46,763 bases of DNA, from positions 1 through 46,763 of the forward strand of contig DASSEX010000007.1 in assembly GCA_035695045.1 (NCBI GenBank). The letters are read 5' to 3'. Position numbers and translations under genes: made by a program. Numbering within the stretch: the stretch's first letter is position 1; each line of letters opens with the position of its first letter. Of the stretch, positions 8,272 through 16,981 are shown in pieces. Under the pieces are notes generated by a model that ran no database searches, had not been told where the DNA came from, and saw only the letters and a list, made by a program, of their open reading frames with translations. The stretch comes from DASSKP01 sp035695045. GTDB lineage: Bacteria; Actinomycetota; Actinomycetes; JAFAQI01.

Positions 8272-9836
8272 CCCGCCACATTCCGTGGCTCGGTGCGCGC
8301 TGGCGGTTGGTCGTCACGGCGGCCGCGGCGCTCGGCGCAGGGGTGTTCGTCATCGCCGTCGCGTTCCTCGGTCTGGACGGGGTCTCCCATCCGGTCGGAA
8401 TGGGCATCGGCGTCCTCGCAACCGTCGCGGTCAACCGCATCTACGTGGTCGTCGCTCGTCGCGGTGGAGTGCTGGAAGGGATCGACATCGCGGAGATCGC
8501 GATCGTCGGTCTGGCTCTGGCGCTCCCGCCCAGCGAAGCACTCGTCGCTTTCGGCGTGGGAAGTCTGGCCGTCGAGCTCACGGTCGACCGGGCACTCGTC
8601 AAGAAGGTCTTCAACGTCGCTGTCAGGACGATGTCCGGTGGCGTTGTGGTGGGCGTCGTTGCGGTGTTCGCTTCGGGCAGTGGTGACCAACAGGCCGCTC
8701 ATTACGTAGCGGCTGCCGCCGGGGGACTCGCCTACAGTCTGCTCAACGCGATCTGGCTCGCGGCGGTGGTCTCGGCTGTGGAGTCAGTGCCGTTCCTGTC
8801 CGTCCTGCGCAACGGTTCGGGTACGAGGCTGGCGGTGGCTGTCGCGTCCATCCTCACCGGGCTCACCGCCGGCCGGCTGGCACAGCATGCACCGTTGGCG
8901 CTTGCCGGCATGGCGAGCCTGCTCGGGCTGCTCGCGCTCGTCGTCCAGGTCGCCCGCCGGGCGCAACGCGAGCGGGATCGTCTGCGCAGCGTGCTCGAGG
9001 CGACGAGCCGCATCCAGTCGGCCAGCGACCCCGACGAGCAGGAGTCCGCCCTGGTCACCGCGGCGCGCGAGCTGTTGCTGTGGCGCGACGTCGAGGTGCG
9101 CTGCTCGCCGCCGCGAGGATCCGAGCTCGGCAGTCCCCTCTATGTCCGCGAAGGCGTCGACCGCTGGCTCATCGCACGTCCGCTCGTCGACTCGGACCCC
9201 TGGTCACGTGATGACGTGGCCATCGTCGAGTCACTGGCCGCGAACGCGTCAGCGGCACTGGAGCGGGCGCACCTGCAGCGCGAGCTCGGGCGGCTTGCCC
9301 TGATCGACCCACTGACCGGGTTGGCCAACCGACGGCACCTGGACGACGCTCTGTCGGCACTGTTGACGACGGAGTCGGCGCAGCCCTTCGCCCTGCTCGT
9401 CCTCGACCTTGTCGACTTCAAGTCCGTCAACGATGCCCATGGCCACGCCGCGGGCGACGATGTGCTGCGCATCACGGCGGAGCGGCTGCATGCCTGTGTC
9501 CGCGGTGGTGACCTCGTCGCCCGGCTGGGCGGAGATGAGTTCGTCGCCCTGCTTCCCGGCGTCACGTCGCGGAAGACCGTGCGGGCCATCATCGACACGA
9601 TCCACGCCCGGGTGGCGCAGCCGCTGACCATCGGCGACGAGGAGGTCAACGTCAGCGTGAGCGTCGGATACGCGCTCGCGCCGGTGGACGGGACGACCGT
9701 TCTGGAACTCCTGCGGGCGGCCGACCGGGGCATGTACGACGACAAGGCGCAGCAGCACTCCGGCCGTGAGCACGGCGTCATGCTGCCGGAGCCGCGCGGC
9801 GACTCGCTGACCCGGCTCCACCACGTCGAGGCCTGA
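8268..9836 (+). CDS. membrane-anchored diguanylate cyclase (GGDEF)
   Basis: A 522-residue protein that should make cyclic di-GMP from two GTP. The N-terminal 230 residues contain about six or seven hydrophobic segments forming a membrane sensor of unrecognised type. A GAF-like region (about 235-335) and linker follow, then the GGDEF domain (about 345-500) with LIDPLTGLANRR, catalytic GGDEF (421-425) and the inhibitory I-site RxxD (Arg412-Asp415) five residues before it. Both sites are intact, so it is predicted to be active and product-inhibited. ATG at 8268 overlaps the protease stop as ATGA. No EAL domain is present. Confidence 0.93.
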   Translation: MTRHIPWLGARWRLVVTAAAALGAGVFVIAVAFLGLDGVSHPVGMGIGVLATVAVNRIYVVVARRGGVLEGIDIAEIAIVGLALALPPSEALVAFGVGSLAVELTVDRALVKKVFNVAVRTMSGGVVVGVVAVFASGSGDQQAAHYVAAAAGGLAYSLLNAIWLAAVVSAVESVPFLSVLRNGSGTRLAVAVASILTGLTAGRLAQHAPLALAGMASLLGLLALVVQVARRAQRERDRLRSVLEATSRIQSASDPDEQESALVTAARELLLWRDVEVRCSPPRGSELGSPLYVREGVDRWLIARPLVDSDPWSRDDVAIVESLAANASAALERAHLQRELGRLALIDPLTGLANRRHLDDALSALLTTESAQPFALLVLDLVDFKSVNDAHGHAAGDDVLRITAERLHACVRGGDLVARLGGDEFVALLPGVTSRKTVRAIIDTIHARVAQPLTIGDEEVNVSVSVGYALAPVDGTTVLELLRAADRGMYDDKAQQHSGREHGVMLPEPRGDSLTRLHHVEA

Positions 9837-9847
9837 TCGGGCGAGCT

Positions 9848-12385
9848 CTACTCGGTGGCGATTGCGCGGAGGACGTCGAGCTTCGACGCGCGACGGGCGG
9901 GCCACCAGGCTGCGGTCACACCGGCGACGGCGCCGATGACCAGGTAGCCGATGAGCTGGCCCCAGGGGATCGTCGTCGTGTCGATGCCTTGTGACGCGAG
10001 CGCCTGCACGAGGGCGGCACCGTAACCCAGCCCGAGCACGACCCCGAGGAGGGCGCCGAAGACCGAGATGACGACCGCCTCGAGCCGCACCATGCGCCGA
10101 ACCTGTCGTGTGGCCATCCCGACCGCGCGGAGCAACCCGATCTCCCGGGTCCGCTCGAACACGGACAGCGCAAGCGTGTTGACGATGCCCAGCCAGGCGA
10201 TGACGAGGGACAGGACCAGGAGCGCAAGCACGAACACCAGGACCTGGTTGATCTGCCGCTTCTGGTCCTGCTTGAACTGCGTCTGGTCGCGCAGCTGGAG
10301 GTTGGGCGTGGTCTTCAGTGCAGCGGCCAGACCTTGACGCAAGGTTCCGAGGTTGGCGCCCTGAGCTGCCTTGACGGCGACGACGAAGTCGAGGCGGTTG
10401 CGGAAGTTGGCGTCGTACGTGTCCAGGCCGATGACGTAGTCGCCGGCGATGGGGTTCTTCGCGAAGATGCCGCTCACGGTGAGCGTCTGCTTGTGCGTCA
10501 GGGCGAACTCGACGGGGAGCGCGCTGCCGACGTGCAGATGCTTCGACTTCGCCGTGTCCTCGCTGACGAGGACCTTCCCGAGACCGACGTCGCTGACCGA
10601 CCCGCTCTTCACGGTCAGGCGAAGCGTTTCCGCAACCGTGTCACCCGTGGCGCCCTGCACCGGCTTCACCGCGTTGCCGACCTTCATCGAGCCGGCGCGA
10701 AAGGCGGTGACGGCCGCGGCCCCCGGCACCTGAGCGATCCGCTTCGCCACCGTGCCCGACACCGGCGAGAAGTTCTTCGCCGTGATGATGAAGTCGGCGC
10801 CGACGCTCTTGTCGATCTGCGCGTTGGCCGACGTCGTGATCGAGGCCGCCATCACCGACATGGTGGTGGTCAGCGCGATCCCGATCATGAGCGCGGAGGC
10901 GGTCGCCGCTGTGCGGCGTGGGTTGCGCAGCGCGTTCTCACGCGCGAGTCGGCCGGTGGTTCCCCAGATGCGCGGCAGCAGCCGGCCGAGCCCGCCGATG
11001 ACCGGCTGGCTGAGGAGCGGACTCAGCGCCGTCGCGGCGCGGAACATCGCGACCGCCCCGAGGCCGATCTCCAGGGCGTTGCCGCCGCGCACCCCGAGGG
11101 CAAGGAGCATGACGCCGACCGCCAGGAGAACCGCGCCGATCCGGTTTCGTCGTCGCAGCGACGCCGTCGGCAGGACGAAGTCGTCCCGCATCGCGGCGAT
11201 CGGAGGCACCCGGGAGGCTCGGATGGCCGGCACGACCGCCGCCGCAACGGTGACGACCACTGCCACGACCATCCCGACGACGATCGTCCGCGGCTGGATC
11301 TGCAGGCCGACGATGGACAGGCCGTTCGCGAGCGACTCGATCAGCGCGCGCAGCCCCGCAGCGATCAGCACACCGGCCACCAGCCCGACGACCCCGGCGA
11401 AGATCCCCACCGCGAACGCTTCCAGGACAACCGCGCGAAGCACCTGACCCCGGCTCGCGCCGAGAGCGCGCAGCAAGGCCAGCTCTCGCGTGCGTTGTGC
11501 GACCAGGACCGTGAACGTGTTGAAGATGATGAAAACCGCGACGAACACGGAGATGAAGGCGAAGACCAGAAGGAGGACGTTGAAGAACTTGAACCCCGAC
11601 TTCACCTGCTTGCTCTGGTCGGCGACGTACGCCTTTTCGGTCATCACCTCGTAGGGCTGACCCCGCAGTGTCGTCGCGATCCGCTGACGCAGCTCGTCCT
11701 GACTGATTCCCGGCTGGGCGGCGGCTTCCACGATCGTCCAGCTGTCGCGGCTGCCGATGAGCAGCTGCTGCGCCGTCTGCGGTGTGAACGCGGTCACCGT
11801 GGCGCCCGCGAGCGACGACCCCGTGCCGAACCGCACGATGCCCGTGACGTGCGCGTCGAACGTCTTCCCGGACACGACGACCTCGACCGGTGCGCCCACC
11901 GGGATGCCGAACTTCTCCGCGCTTTTCTGGTCGATGACGACCTCGTCGGCTGCCGCGGGAGCCGTGCCCTTCACGAGGTGCAGGGTGCTCAACGGGCCTT
12001 CGCCGACCCACGCGGTGCCGAGGTTCGGCGCGCCACCGTTGACGACTGCTTTGCCGCGGTAGACCAGCTGTGCGTAACCGCCCGCGTCGCCGACGGCTTC
12101 GGTGACGCCGGGCACCCCACGCACGGCGGTGAGCACAGAGTTGGGCACGAGCGCTCGCTCGTCCGTCGGGCCGTTGTTGGAGCTGCCCTGGAACGCCTGT
12201 TGGCCCCGTACGACGACGGAGACGCCCTTGCTCGCATTGCCGAAGATCTGGTCGAACGTTGCGTTCAAGGTGTCGGTCAGCACCAGGGTGCCGGAGACGA
12301 AGCCGACACCGATCATGATCGAGACCGCAGTCAGTGCGAGCCGCAGGCGTCGTGCGAGTGCTCCTTTGAGAGCGAGCCGGAACAT
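9848..12385 (-). CDS. ABC transporter permease, FtsX/MacB type with two FtsX domains
   Basis: An 845-residue permease with the fused layout: an N-terminal membrane segment (LALTAVSIMIGVGFVSGTL), a large extracellular MacB-core-like domain, FtsX domain 1 (about 270-395), a further membrane segment and a second periplasm-facing domain, then FtsX domain 2 (about 715-840). The motif RTRELALLRALGASR and its C-terminal counterpart RTREIGLLRAVG mark the two FtsX units. Such pairs export lipids, lipoproteins or drugs, or transduce signals; the substrate here is unknown. It starts 2 nt after the ATPase stop, so the two are one operon. It converges with the GGDEF gene with an 11-nt gap. Confidence 0.93.
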   Translation of the reverse strand: MFRLALKGALARRLRLALTAVSIMIGVGFVSGTLVLTDTLNATFDQIFGNASKGVSVVVRGQQAFQGSSNNGPTDERALVPNSVLTAVRGVPGVTEAVGDAGGYAQLVYRGKAVVNGGAPNLGTAWVGEGPLSTLHLVKGTAPAAADEVVIDQKSAEKFGIPVGAPVEVVVSGKTFDAHVTGIVRFGTGSSLAGATVTAFTPQTAQQLLIGSRDSWTIVEAAAQPGISQDELRQRIATTLRGQPYEVMTEKAYVADQSKQVKSGFKFFNVLLLVFAFISVFVAVFIIFNTFTVLVAQRTRELALLRALGASRGQVLRAVVLEAFAVGIFAGVVGLVAGVLIAAGLRALIESLANGLSIVGLQIQPRTIVVGMVVAVVVTVAAAVVPAIRASRVPPIAAMRDDFVLPTASLRRRNRIGAVLLAVGVMLLALGVRGGNALEIGLGAVAMFRAATALSPLLSQPVIGGLGRLLPRIWGTTGRLARENALRNPRRTAATASALMIGIALTTTMSVMAASITTSANAQIDKSVGADFIITAKNFSPVSGTVAKRIAQVPGAAAVTAFRAGSMKVGNAVKPVQGATGDTVAETLRLTVKSGSVSDVGLGKVLVSEDTAKSKHLHVGSALPVEFALTHKQTLTVSGIFAKNPIAGDYVIGLDTYDANFRNRLDFVVAVKAAQGANLGTLRQGLAAALKTTPNLQLRDQTQFKQDQKRQINQVLVFVLALLVLSLVIAWLGIVNTLALSVFERTREIGLLRAVGMATRQVRRMVRLEAVVISVFGALLGVVLGLGYGAALVQALASQGIDTTTIPWGQLIGYLVIGAVAGVTAAWWPARRASKLDVLRAIATE

Positions 12386-12387
12386 CG

Positions 12388-13149
12388 TCAGCTCGCCGTT
12401 GCCGTGTCGAGCTGCTTCATCCGGTCGAGCACCCTGTCGGCAGTCGGGTTGTCGAGGGTGTCGACGATCCGTCCGTCGGCCAGGAAGAGTGCGCGGTCCG
12501 CGAACGCGGCTGCGGCCGGCTCGTGGGTGACGATGACGATCGTCTGCCCGGTCTGGTCCACGGAGCGCCGAAGGAACTCGAGCACCTCGTGGCTCGACTT
12601 CGAGTCGAGGTTGCCCGTCGGCTCATCGGCGAAGATGACATCCGGCTTGGCGATCATCGCTCGCGCGCACGCCACTCGCTGCTGCTGGCCACCGGAGAGC
12701 TCTGTGGGCCGGTGACGCAACCGGTCGCGCAGCCCGATCGTGTCGATGACGGTGTCGAGCCACTGCTTGTCCGGTTCGCGACCGGCCAGGTCGAGCGGCA
12801 GCCGGATGTTCTCCAGGGCGGTCAGCGTCGGCACCAGGTTGAACGACTGGAAGACGAACCCGACGCGGTCCCTGCGCAAGGCGGTCAGCGCCTTGTCGTC
12901 GAGGGAGGTCAGCTCGGTGTCCCCGATGAACACCTGTCCGGAGGTCACGGAGTCGAGGCCCGCGAGGCAGTGCATCAGCGTCGACTTGCCGGAGCCGGAC
13001 GGTCCCATGATCGCGGTGAACCGGCCGCGGTCGAGCGCGACCGAGACGTCGTCGAGTGCCACGACGCGCGTGCCGCCCTCGCCGTAGACCTTGGTCACGG
13101 AGATGGCGCGCGCGGCAGCCGAGAGTGTTGTGGGAGCAGCACTGGTCAC
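12388..13149 (-). CDS. ABC transporter ATP-binding protein (MacB/LolD type)
   Basis: A 253-residue ATPase with Walker A GPSGSGKST, Q-loop FVFQSFN, signature LSGGQQQRV, Walker B VIFADEPTGNLDS and the switch His in VTHEP. The EPTGNLDS signature and short length place it with LolD/MacB-type exporters that pair with FtsX permeases. The frame is open upstream to 13359, but that would run across the divergent gene. GTG at 13149 lies exactly 7 nt after a TAACGT -10 element, a leaderless arrangement, and gives the normal family length. An ATG at 13185 is the alternative start. Confidence 0.92.
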   Translation of the reverse strand: MTSAAPTTLSAAARAISVTKVYGEGGTRVVALDDVSVALDRGRFTAIMGPSGSGKSTLMHCLAGLDSVTSGQVFIGDTELTSLDDKALTALRRDRVGFVFQSFNLVPTLTALENIRLPLDLAGREPDKQWLDTVIDTIGLRDRLRHRPTELSGGQQQRVACARAMIAKPDVIFADEPTGNLDSKSSHEVLEFLRRSVDQTGQTIVIVTHEPAAAAFADRALFLADGRIVDTLDNPTADRVLDRMKQLDTATAS

Positions 13150-13225
13150 GGCGGGGACGTTATCCCTCACGACGCGGCCGGCCATCAGTATTTCGTCCTG
13201 GCCCGCCCCGGATAACGTCCCCGGA
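13150..13225. promoter_or_regulatory. divergent pair of leaderless promoters forming a 14-bp inverted repeat
   Basis: GGATAACGTCCCCG occurs on the minus strand at 13165-13152 and on the plus strand at 13210-13223, a perfect inverted repeat. In each arm TAACGT fits TANNNT and ends 7 nt before a start codon: GTG at 13149 (leftward ATPase) and ATG at 13226 (rightward methyltransferase). No clear -35 box is seen on either side. Confidence 0.65.
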
Positions 13226-13891
13226 ATGCTCATCTCGTCGAGGTCGTACGACGAGTACCTGGCGATGTTCGCTCTCGGTGCGGACGACATGTCTGGGACT
13301 GTCCTGGATTGCTCCGCAGGGGCTGCGAGCTTCGTCACAGTGGCGCGCGCGAACGGCACCCGAGCGTTCGCCGTTGACCCGGCCTACGCAATGTCACGCG
13401 ACCAGCTCGTCACGGCCGTGCGTGAGGACATGCGTCGTGGGGCGAGCATTGCCGAGCAGCATGCCGACCGGTTCACGTGGGAGTGGTACGGATCACGGGA
13501 GGCTCGCGACCAGATGCGGCGAGGGGCGGCGGCTCGTTTCCTCACCTCGCTCGCGGCCGCGCCCGGATGGCTGGTCGCGGCCGAGCTCCCACGACTGCCG
13601 TTCCGCGAGCGCTCCTTCGATCTGGTCCTCTGCTCGCACCTGATCTTCACCTGGGCCGACCAGCTCGGGTTCGACTGGCACCTCGCCGCCTTGCTCGAGC
13701 TGGTGCGGGTGAGCGGGCGCGAGGTGCGGGTCTTCCCGACCGTCCTGCAGGGACGCGGCGACGTCGTACCGTTCTGGAGTGAGCTGATGAACGCGCTCGA
13801 GAAGGCGGGAATCGCCGCCGAGGAGCGGCCGGTGCCCTATCGCTTCCAGGTCACCGGCGATCGCATGCTCGTGCTCAACCGCCGGTCGTAG
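13226..13891 (+). CDS. SAM-dependent methyltransferase-like protein
   Basis: A 221-residue protein with a degenerate class I methyltransferase pattern: motif I-like VLDCSAGAASF (about 29-39), an acidic residue after the second strand (FAVDPAY), and a late strand LPFRERSFDLVLCSHLIF (about 124-141) like motif IV. It may methylate a small molecule; the substrate is unknown. ATG at 13226 follows a leaderless promoter by 7 nt and the longer upstream frame is dismissed. It diverges from the ABC exporter and its last 17 nt overlap the end of the convergent nuclease gene. Confidence 0.8.
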   Translation: MLISSRSYDEYLAMFALGADDMSGTVLDCSAGAASFVTVARANGTRAFAVDPAYAMSRDQLVTAVREDMRRGASIAEQHADRFTWEWYGSREARDQMRRGAAARFLTSLAAAPGWLVAAELPRLPFRERSFDLVLCSHLIFTWADQLGFDWHLAALLELVRVSGREVRVFPTVLQGRGDVVPFWSELMNALEKAGIAAEERPVPYRFQVTGDRMLVLNRRS

Positions 13892-14714
13892 GAAGCGGCG
13901 GCGGGGTGCCGCCGTATGCCGGGCAGAGTGCTTGATGGGAACACCAGTCGCACAGCCGGCTGGTGCGCGGCCGCCAGTCGCCGGACTCGCGCGCCTTCCC
14001 GATCGCTGCAGCGATCGCCTCGACGTGGCGCTCCAGCCCGATCAGGTCGCGCTCGTCGGGGGAGTAGTCGATGACCTCGCGGTCGCGGAGGTAGTAGAGC
14101 CGGAGCATCCGCGGAAGCACACCGGTCGACCGCCACAGCACCAACGCGTAGAACCGCAGCTGGAACAGGGCCTTGCCTTCGTAGGCCTCGTCCGGCGCCT
14201 TTCCCGACTTGTAGTCGACGACTCGGAGGTCACCCGCAGGCGACTTGTCGAGGCGGTCGATGAACCCTTTGAGTCGAATGCCCGAGGGCAGCGTCGTCTC
14301 GACGAGGACCTCGCGCTCGGCCGGCTCCAGCCGTCGCGGATCCTCGAGTGCGAAGTAGCTCGACAGCAGCTCCGTCGTGGACTCCAGGAGCGCGACGAGG
14401 CCGCCCGAGTCACTGTCGACCAGCTCAGCGAGCTCGGAATCCTCCGCGAGCGCCGCGGTCCATTCCGGCTCGACCATCGCGGCGGCCGCGGCCACGGTGC
14501 GCGCCGCCGCAGGCAGGTCGAACAGCTTCTCCAGAACCGAGTGGATCACCGTGCCGCGCGCGGCATCGAGGCTGGGCGGCTCGGGCAGCTGGTCGATCAC
14601 CCGGAACCGGTAGAGAAGCGCACAGGTCTTGAAGTCGAGGGCACGCGACGGGGACAGCGACCAGTCGGTGGTCGTCGTGATCTCCGGCGTGAGCATCTCG
14701 GGTGCTGCAGTCAC
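13875..14714 (-). CDS. RecB-family PD-(D/E)XK nuclease with Fe-S cysteines
   Basis: A 279-residue nuclease of the AddB/Cas4-like group. The N-terminal SPSRALDFKTC gives Cys31; GTVIHSVLE contains the motif His58; GFIDRLD gives Asp153; VVDYKSGK gives Asp167 and Lys169; and QLRFYA (Gln185, Tyr189) is the QxxxY motif. Three more cysteines at 255, 258 and 264 (CDWCSHQALC) complete a likely 4Fe-4S set. All expected catalytic residues are present. From memory the orthologue in M. tuberculosis is Rv2119, also near trmI. The GTG at 14714 lies 6 nt after TACGGT; an internal ATG at 14696 is the alternative. Confidence 0.9.
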   Translation of the reverse strand: MTAAPEMLTPEITTTTDWSLSPSRALDFKTCALLYRFRVIDQLPEPPSLDAARGTVIHSVLEKLFDLPAAARTVAAAAAMVEPEWTAALAEDSELAELVDSDSGGLVALLESTTELLSSYFALEDPRRLEPAEREVLVETTLPSGIRLKGFIDRLDKSPAGDLRVVDYKSGKAPDEAYEGKALFQLRFYALVLWRSTGVLPRMLRLYYLRDREVIDYSPDERDLIGLERHVEAIAAAIGKARESGDWRPRTSRLCDWCSHQALCPAYGGTPPPLPTTGG

Positions 14715-14720
14715 ACGGCG

Positions 14721-14726
14721 ACCGTA
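14721..14726 (-). promoter_or_regulatory. leaderless -10 element (TACGGT) of the RecB-like nuclease
   Basis: TACGGT on the minus strand ends 6 nt before GTG at 14714, matching the leaderless spacing seen elsewhere in this window. It falls in the 47-nt gap after the esterase gene, so the nuclease can be transcribed separately from it. Confidence 0.5.
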
Positions 14727-14761
14727 GATGAGCCGTCGGACAAAATCCGCCACCCACGCCG

Positions 14762-15784
14762 TCAGGGGGACAACTTCTCCGCGAGGTAGGCCAGCGACAA
14801 CGGGTAGCGGTAGTCGATGGACATGTGGGTGGCGTCGAACAGCTCGAACCGCACGTCTGTCACGCCGATCTTGGCCAGCTCGGCGACGAACGCTTCGGCG
14901 CCGAGGTCGAGATACCACTCGTCCCGCTTGCCGGCGTCGACCCAGATCGCGGTCAGCCCGCGCAGAGCGTCGGCGTACTTCGGCACCATCCGCACCGGGT
15001 CCCAGGCGAGCCAGCGGTCCCAGAGCTCGGGGATCAGCTGTCCGGTCCGGGTGTCGAAGGGCAGCCGGACCGTCCCGTCGTCGTCGGCCGAGAAGCACGC
15101 GGAGCAGCCGAGCGTCATCAGCAGGATGTTGTCGGCGGGCTTCGTGAACGAGGTGCGCGAGGTGAAGTCCGCCCACCACTTCCAGATGTCGCCGTCGTAG
15201 TCGCGCAGATGGCGTGCCGAGTCGCCGAACTCCTTGATGTAGGAGAGCTCGTAGAGCGAGTCGCCGGCATGAGATGCGAGGCCACCGAACAGGTCCGGCC
15301 GCAGCATCGGCGTGATGAACGCGCCGAAGCCACCGCTGGACTTGCCGGTGATCCCGCGGTGCTTCGCCGCGTCAAGGGTGCGGTAGTGCCCGTCGACCCA
15401 CGGCACGACTTCGTCGCAGAGGTAGGAGTGGTAGCGCCCGGTTCCCGGGGAGTCGACGAACTGAGACCCGCCGTACTTCGTCCAGGCGTCGACGTAGACG
15501 ACGATCGCCGGCGGCGCCGTGCCCTCGGCGAACACCTCGTCGGCCGTCTCGATGAACGGACGCCGGTACGCCGTCCGGTTCTTCCACATCGCGACGTGAC
15601 CGGTGTAGCCCTGGATCACATAGACGCTCGGATAGCGGCGTTCCGGCTCGTCGTCGTAACCGGGCGGCGTGTAGACCCACAAGGGACGCTCGTGCGGGTC
15701 ACCCAGCGGGTTGTCGCGCAACAGGGTTGACTCGATGACGTTCTCGTCGAGACGTCCGGCAAGTGTTCCCGACCACGGCTGCAT
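14762..15784 (-). CDS. putative esterase (esterase D / PF00756-like)
   Basis: A 340-residue alpha/beta-hydrolase-fold esterase of the type found in antigen 85 and esterase D relatives. It opens with a long strand region (RPLWVYTPPGYDDEPERRYP) and has the nucleophile elbow GKSSG (147-151, Ser149); a candidate catalytic His lies in DATHMSIDY (about 321) and an acid in WVDAGKRDEWY. No signal peptide is seen, so it is probably cytosolic. Substrate unknown. An AAAGGA ribosome site lies about 9 nt before the ATG. It diverges from the site-2 protease gene. Confidence 0.85.
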   Translation of the reverse strand: MQPWSGTLAGRLDENVIESTLLRDNPLGDPHERPLWVYTPPGYDDEPERRYPSVYVIQGYTGHVAMWKNRTAYRRPFIETADEVFAEGTAPPAIVVYVDAWTKYGGSQFVDSPGTGRYHSYLCDEVVPWVDGHYRTLDAAKHRGITGKSSGGFGAFITPMLRPDLFGGLASHAGDSLYELSYIKEFGDSARHLRDYDGDIWKWWADFTSRTSFTKPADNILLMTLGCSACFSADDDGTVRLPFDTRTGQLIPELWDRWLAWDPVRMVPKYADALRGLTAIWVDAGKRDEWYLDLGAEAFVAELAKIGVTDVRFELFDATHMSIDYRYPLSLAYLAEKLSP

Positions 15785-15811
15785 GTGCCGATCCTTTCAG
15801 GTCGACCGCCG

Positions 15812-15817
15812 TAGCAT
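15812..15817 (+). promoter_or_regulatory. leaderless -10 element (TAGCAT) of the site-2 protease gene
   Basis: TAGCAT fits TANNNT and ends 6 nt before the GTG at 15824, predicting a transcript that begins at the start codon. Confidence 0.55.
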
Positions 15818-15823
15818 CGACGC

Positions 15824-16978
15824 GTGAGCGACGAGCGTCCGGAACCGCCGCGGCGGGCACAGATCGGCGCAGGCGTGCCGATGGGCCGCCTGCTCGGTGT
15901 GCCGCTGGTCATCTCGCCGTTCTGGTTCGTCATCGTCCTCCTGTTGACGGTGGCCTACGCCGGCTTCGTGCAGCACGAGGTCCCGAGACTGACGCGTGGC
16001 GAGAGCTACGGCGTCTCGCTCGGCTTCGTGCTCCTTCTCTATGCCTCGGTGCTGCTGCACGAGATGAGCCACGTCGCCGTGGCGAAGGCGCTGGGGATGC
16101 AGGTGCAGCGGGTCGTGCTCCAGCTGCTCGGCGGGGTGTCGGAGATCACCGAGGAACGGCCCGGGACCCCCCGCCGCGAATACCTGGTCGCGATCGCCGG
16201 CCCCATGACCAGCCTGTTCCTGGCGGCCGTCGGGTTCGGGCTGCGGCCGGCCTTCGCCGTCGACACGGTGCCGCGGCTCCTCGCCGACGGCTTCGCGGGG
16301 ACCAACCTGATCGTCGCTGCGTTCAACATCCTGCCCGGCCTGCCCCTCGACGGGGGCCGCGTGCTGCGCGCCGGGCTCTGGCAGCTCACCCACGACAAGG
16401 TGCGCGCGACTCTCGCGGCGGCCTGGGTCGGGCGAGGCCTCGCGGTCGCCGTAGCGCTGCTCCCGCTCGTACAGATCCGCATTCTGCAGTGGTCCACGGC
16501 CGGCAACATCTGGTGCATCGTCATCGCGTTCTTCCTCTGGACCAACGCCACGTGGGCCATCGCCCAGGCGAAGGTGAGCGCGGTGCTTCCCGGCCTCGAC
16601 ATCCGCACCATGACCCGCCGCGCCATCCCCGTGACCGCGGACCTCTCGGTCGCCGAGGCGGTCCGGCGCGCGCGTGACGGTGGCGCACGCGCCCTCGTCG
16701 TCGTCGACGGCTACGGGCGGCCGAGTGGCCTCGTCTCCGAGGCGGCCGTGATGACGCTCCCGCCGGACCGGCAGCCCTGGGTCCCGGTCAGCGACCTGGC
16801 CCGCGCGGTGGACGAGGACGTCACGCTCATGACCGACATGAGTGGCGAGATCCTGCTGGAGGCCGTCCAGATGACTCCTGCGACGGAGTACCTCGTCCTC
16901 GACGACAAACGGGCAGTCGTCGGAGTCCTCGCCCGCACCGACCTCGTGGCGGCTCTGCAGGCCGCAGGGCTGCACTGA
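15824..16978 (+). CDS. site-2-type intramembrane metalloprotease (M50) with CBS pair
   Basis: A 384-residue polytopic membrane protease. The zinc motif is HEMSH (79-83) inside a hydrophobic segment, with the third ligand in LPLDGGR (174-179, Asp176). Around six hydrophobic segments cover residues 25-250. Residues about 262-384 form two CBS motifs that usually bind adenine nucleotides. The layout matches actinobacterial Rip3-like proteases, which may cleave anti-sigma factors or other membrane proteins; the target is unknown. GTG at 15824 is set by a leaderless promoter. It ends 3 nt before trmI. Confidence 0.92.
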   Translation: MSDERPEPPRRAQIGAGVPMGRLLGVPLVISPFWFVIVLLLTVAYAGFVQHEVPRLTRGESYGVSLGFVLLLYASVLLHEMSHVAVAKALGMQVQRVVLQLLGGVSEITEERPGTPRREYLVAIAGPMTSLFLAAVGFGLRPAFAVDTVPRLLADGFAGTNLIVAAFNILPGLPLDGGRVLRAGLWQLTHDKVRATLAAAWVGRGLAVAVALLPLVQIRILQWSTAGNIWCIVIAFFLWTNATWAIAQAKVSAVLPGLDIRTMTRRAIPVTADLSVAEAVRRARDGGARALVVVDGYGRPSGLVSEAAVMTLPPDRQPWVPVSDLARAVDEDVTLMTDMSGEILLEAVQMTPATEYLVLDDKRAVVGVLARTDLVAALQAAGLH

Positions 16979-16981
16979 ACC

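Noticed and set aside
10334..12715. 793-codon rightward open frame opposite the ABC permease
   Set aside because: High-GC antisense shadow; Arg/His/Asp-rich, with no domains, whereas the opposite strand has a clear FtsX permease.
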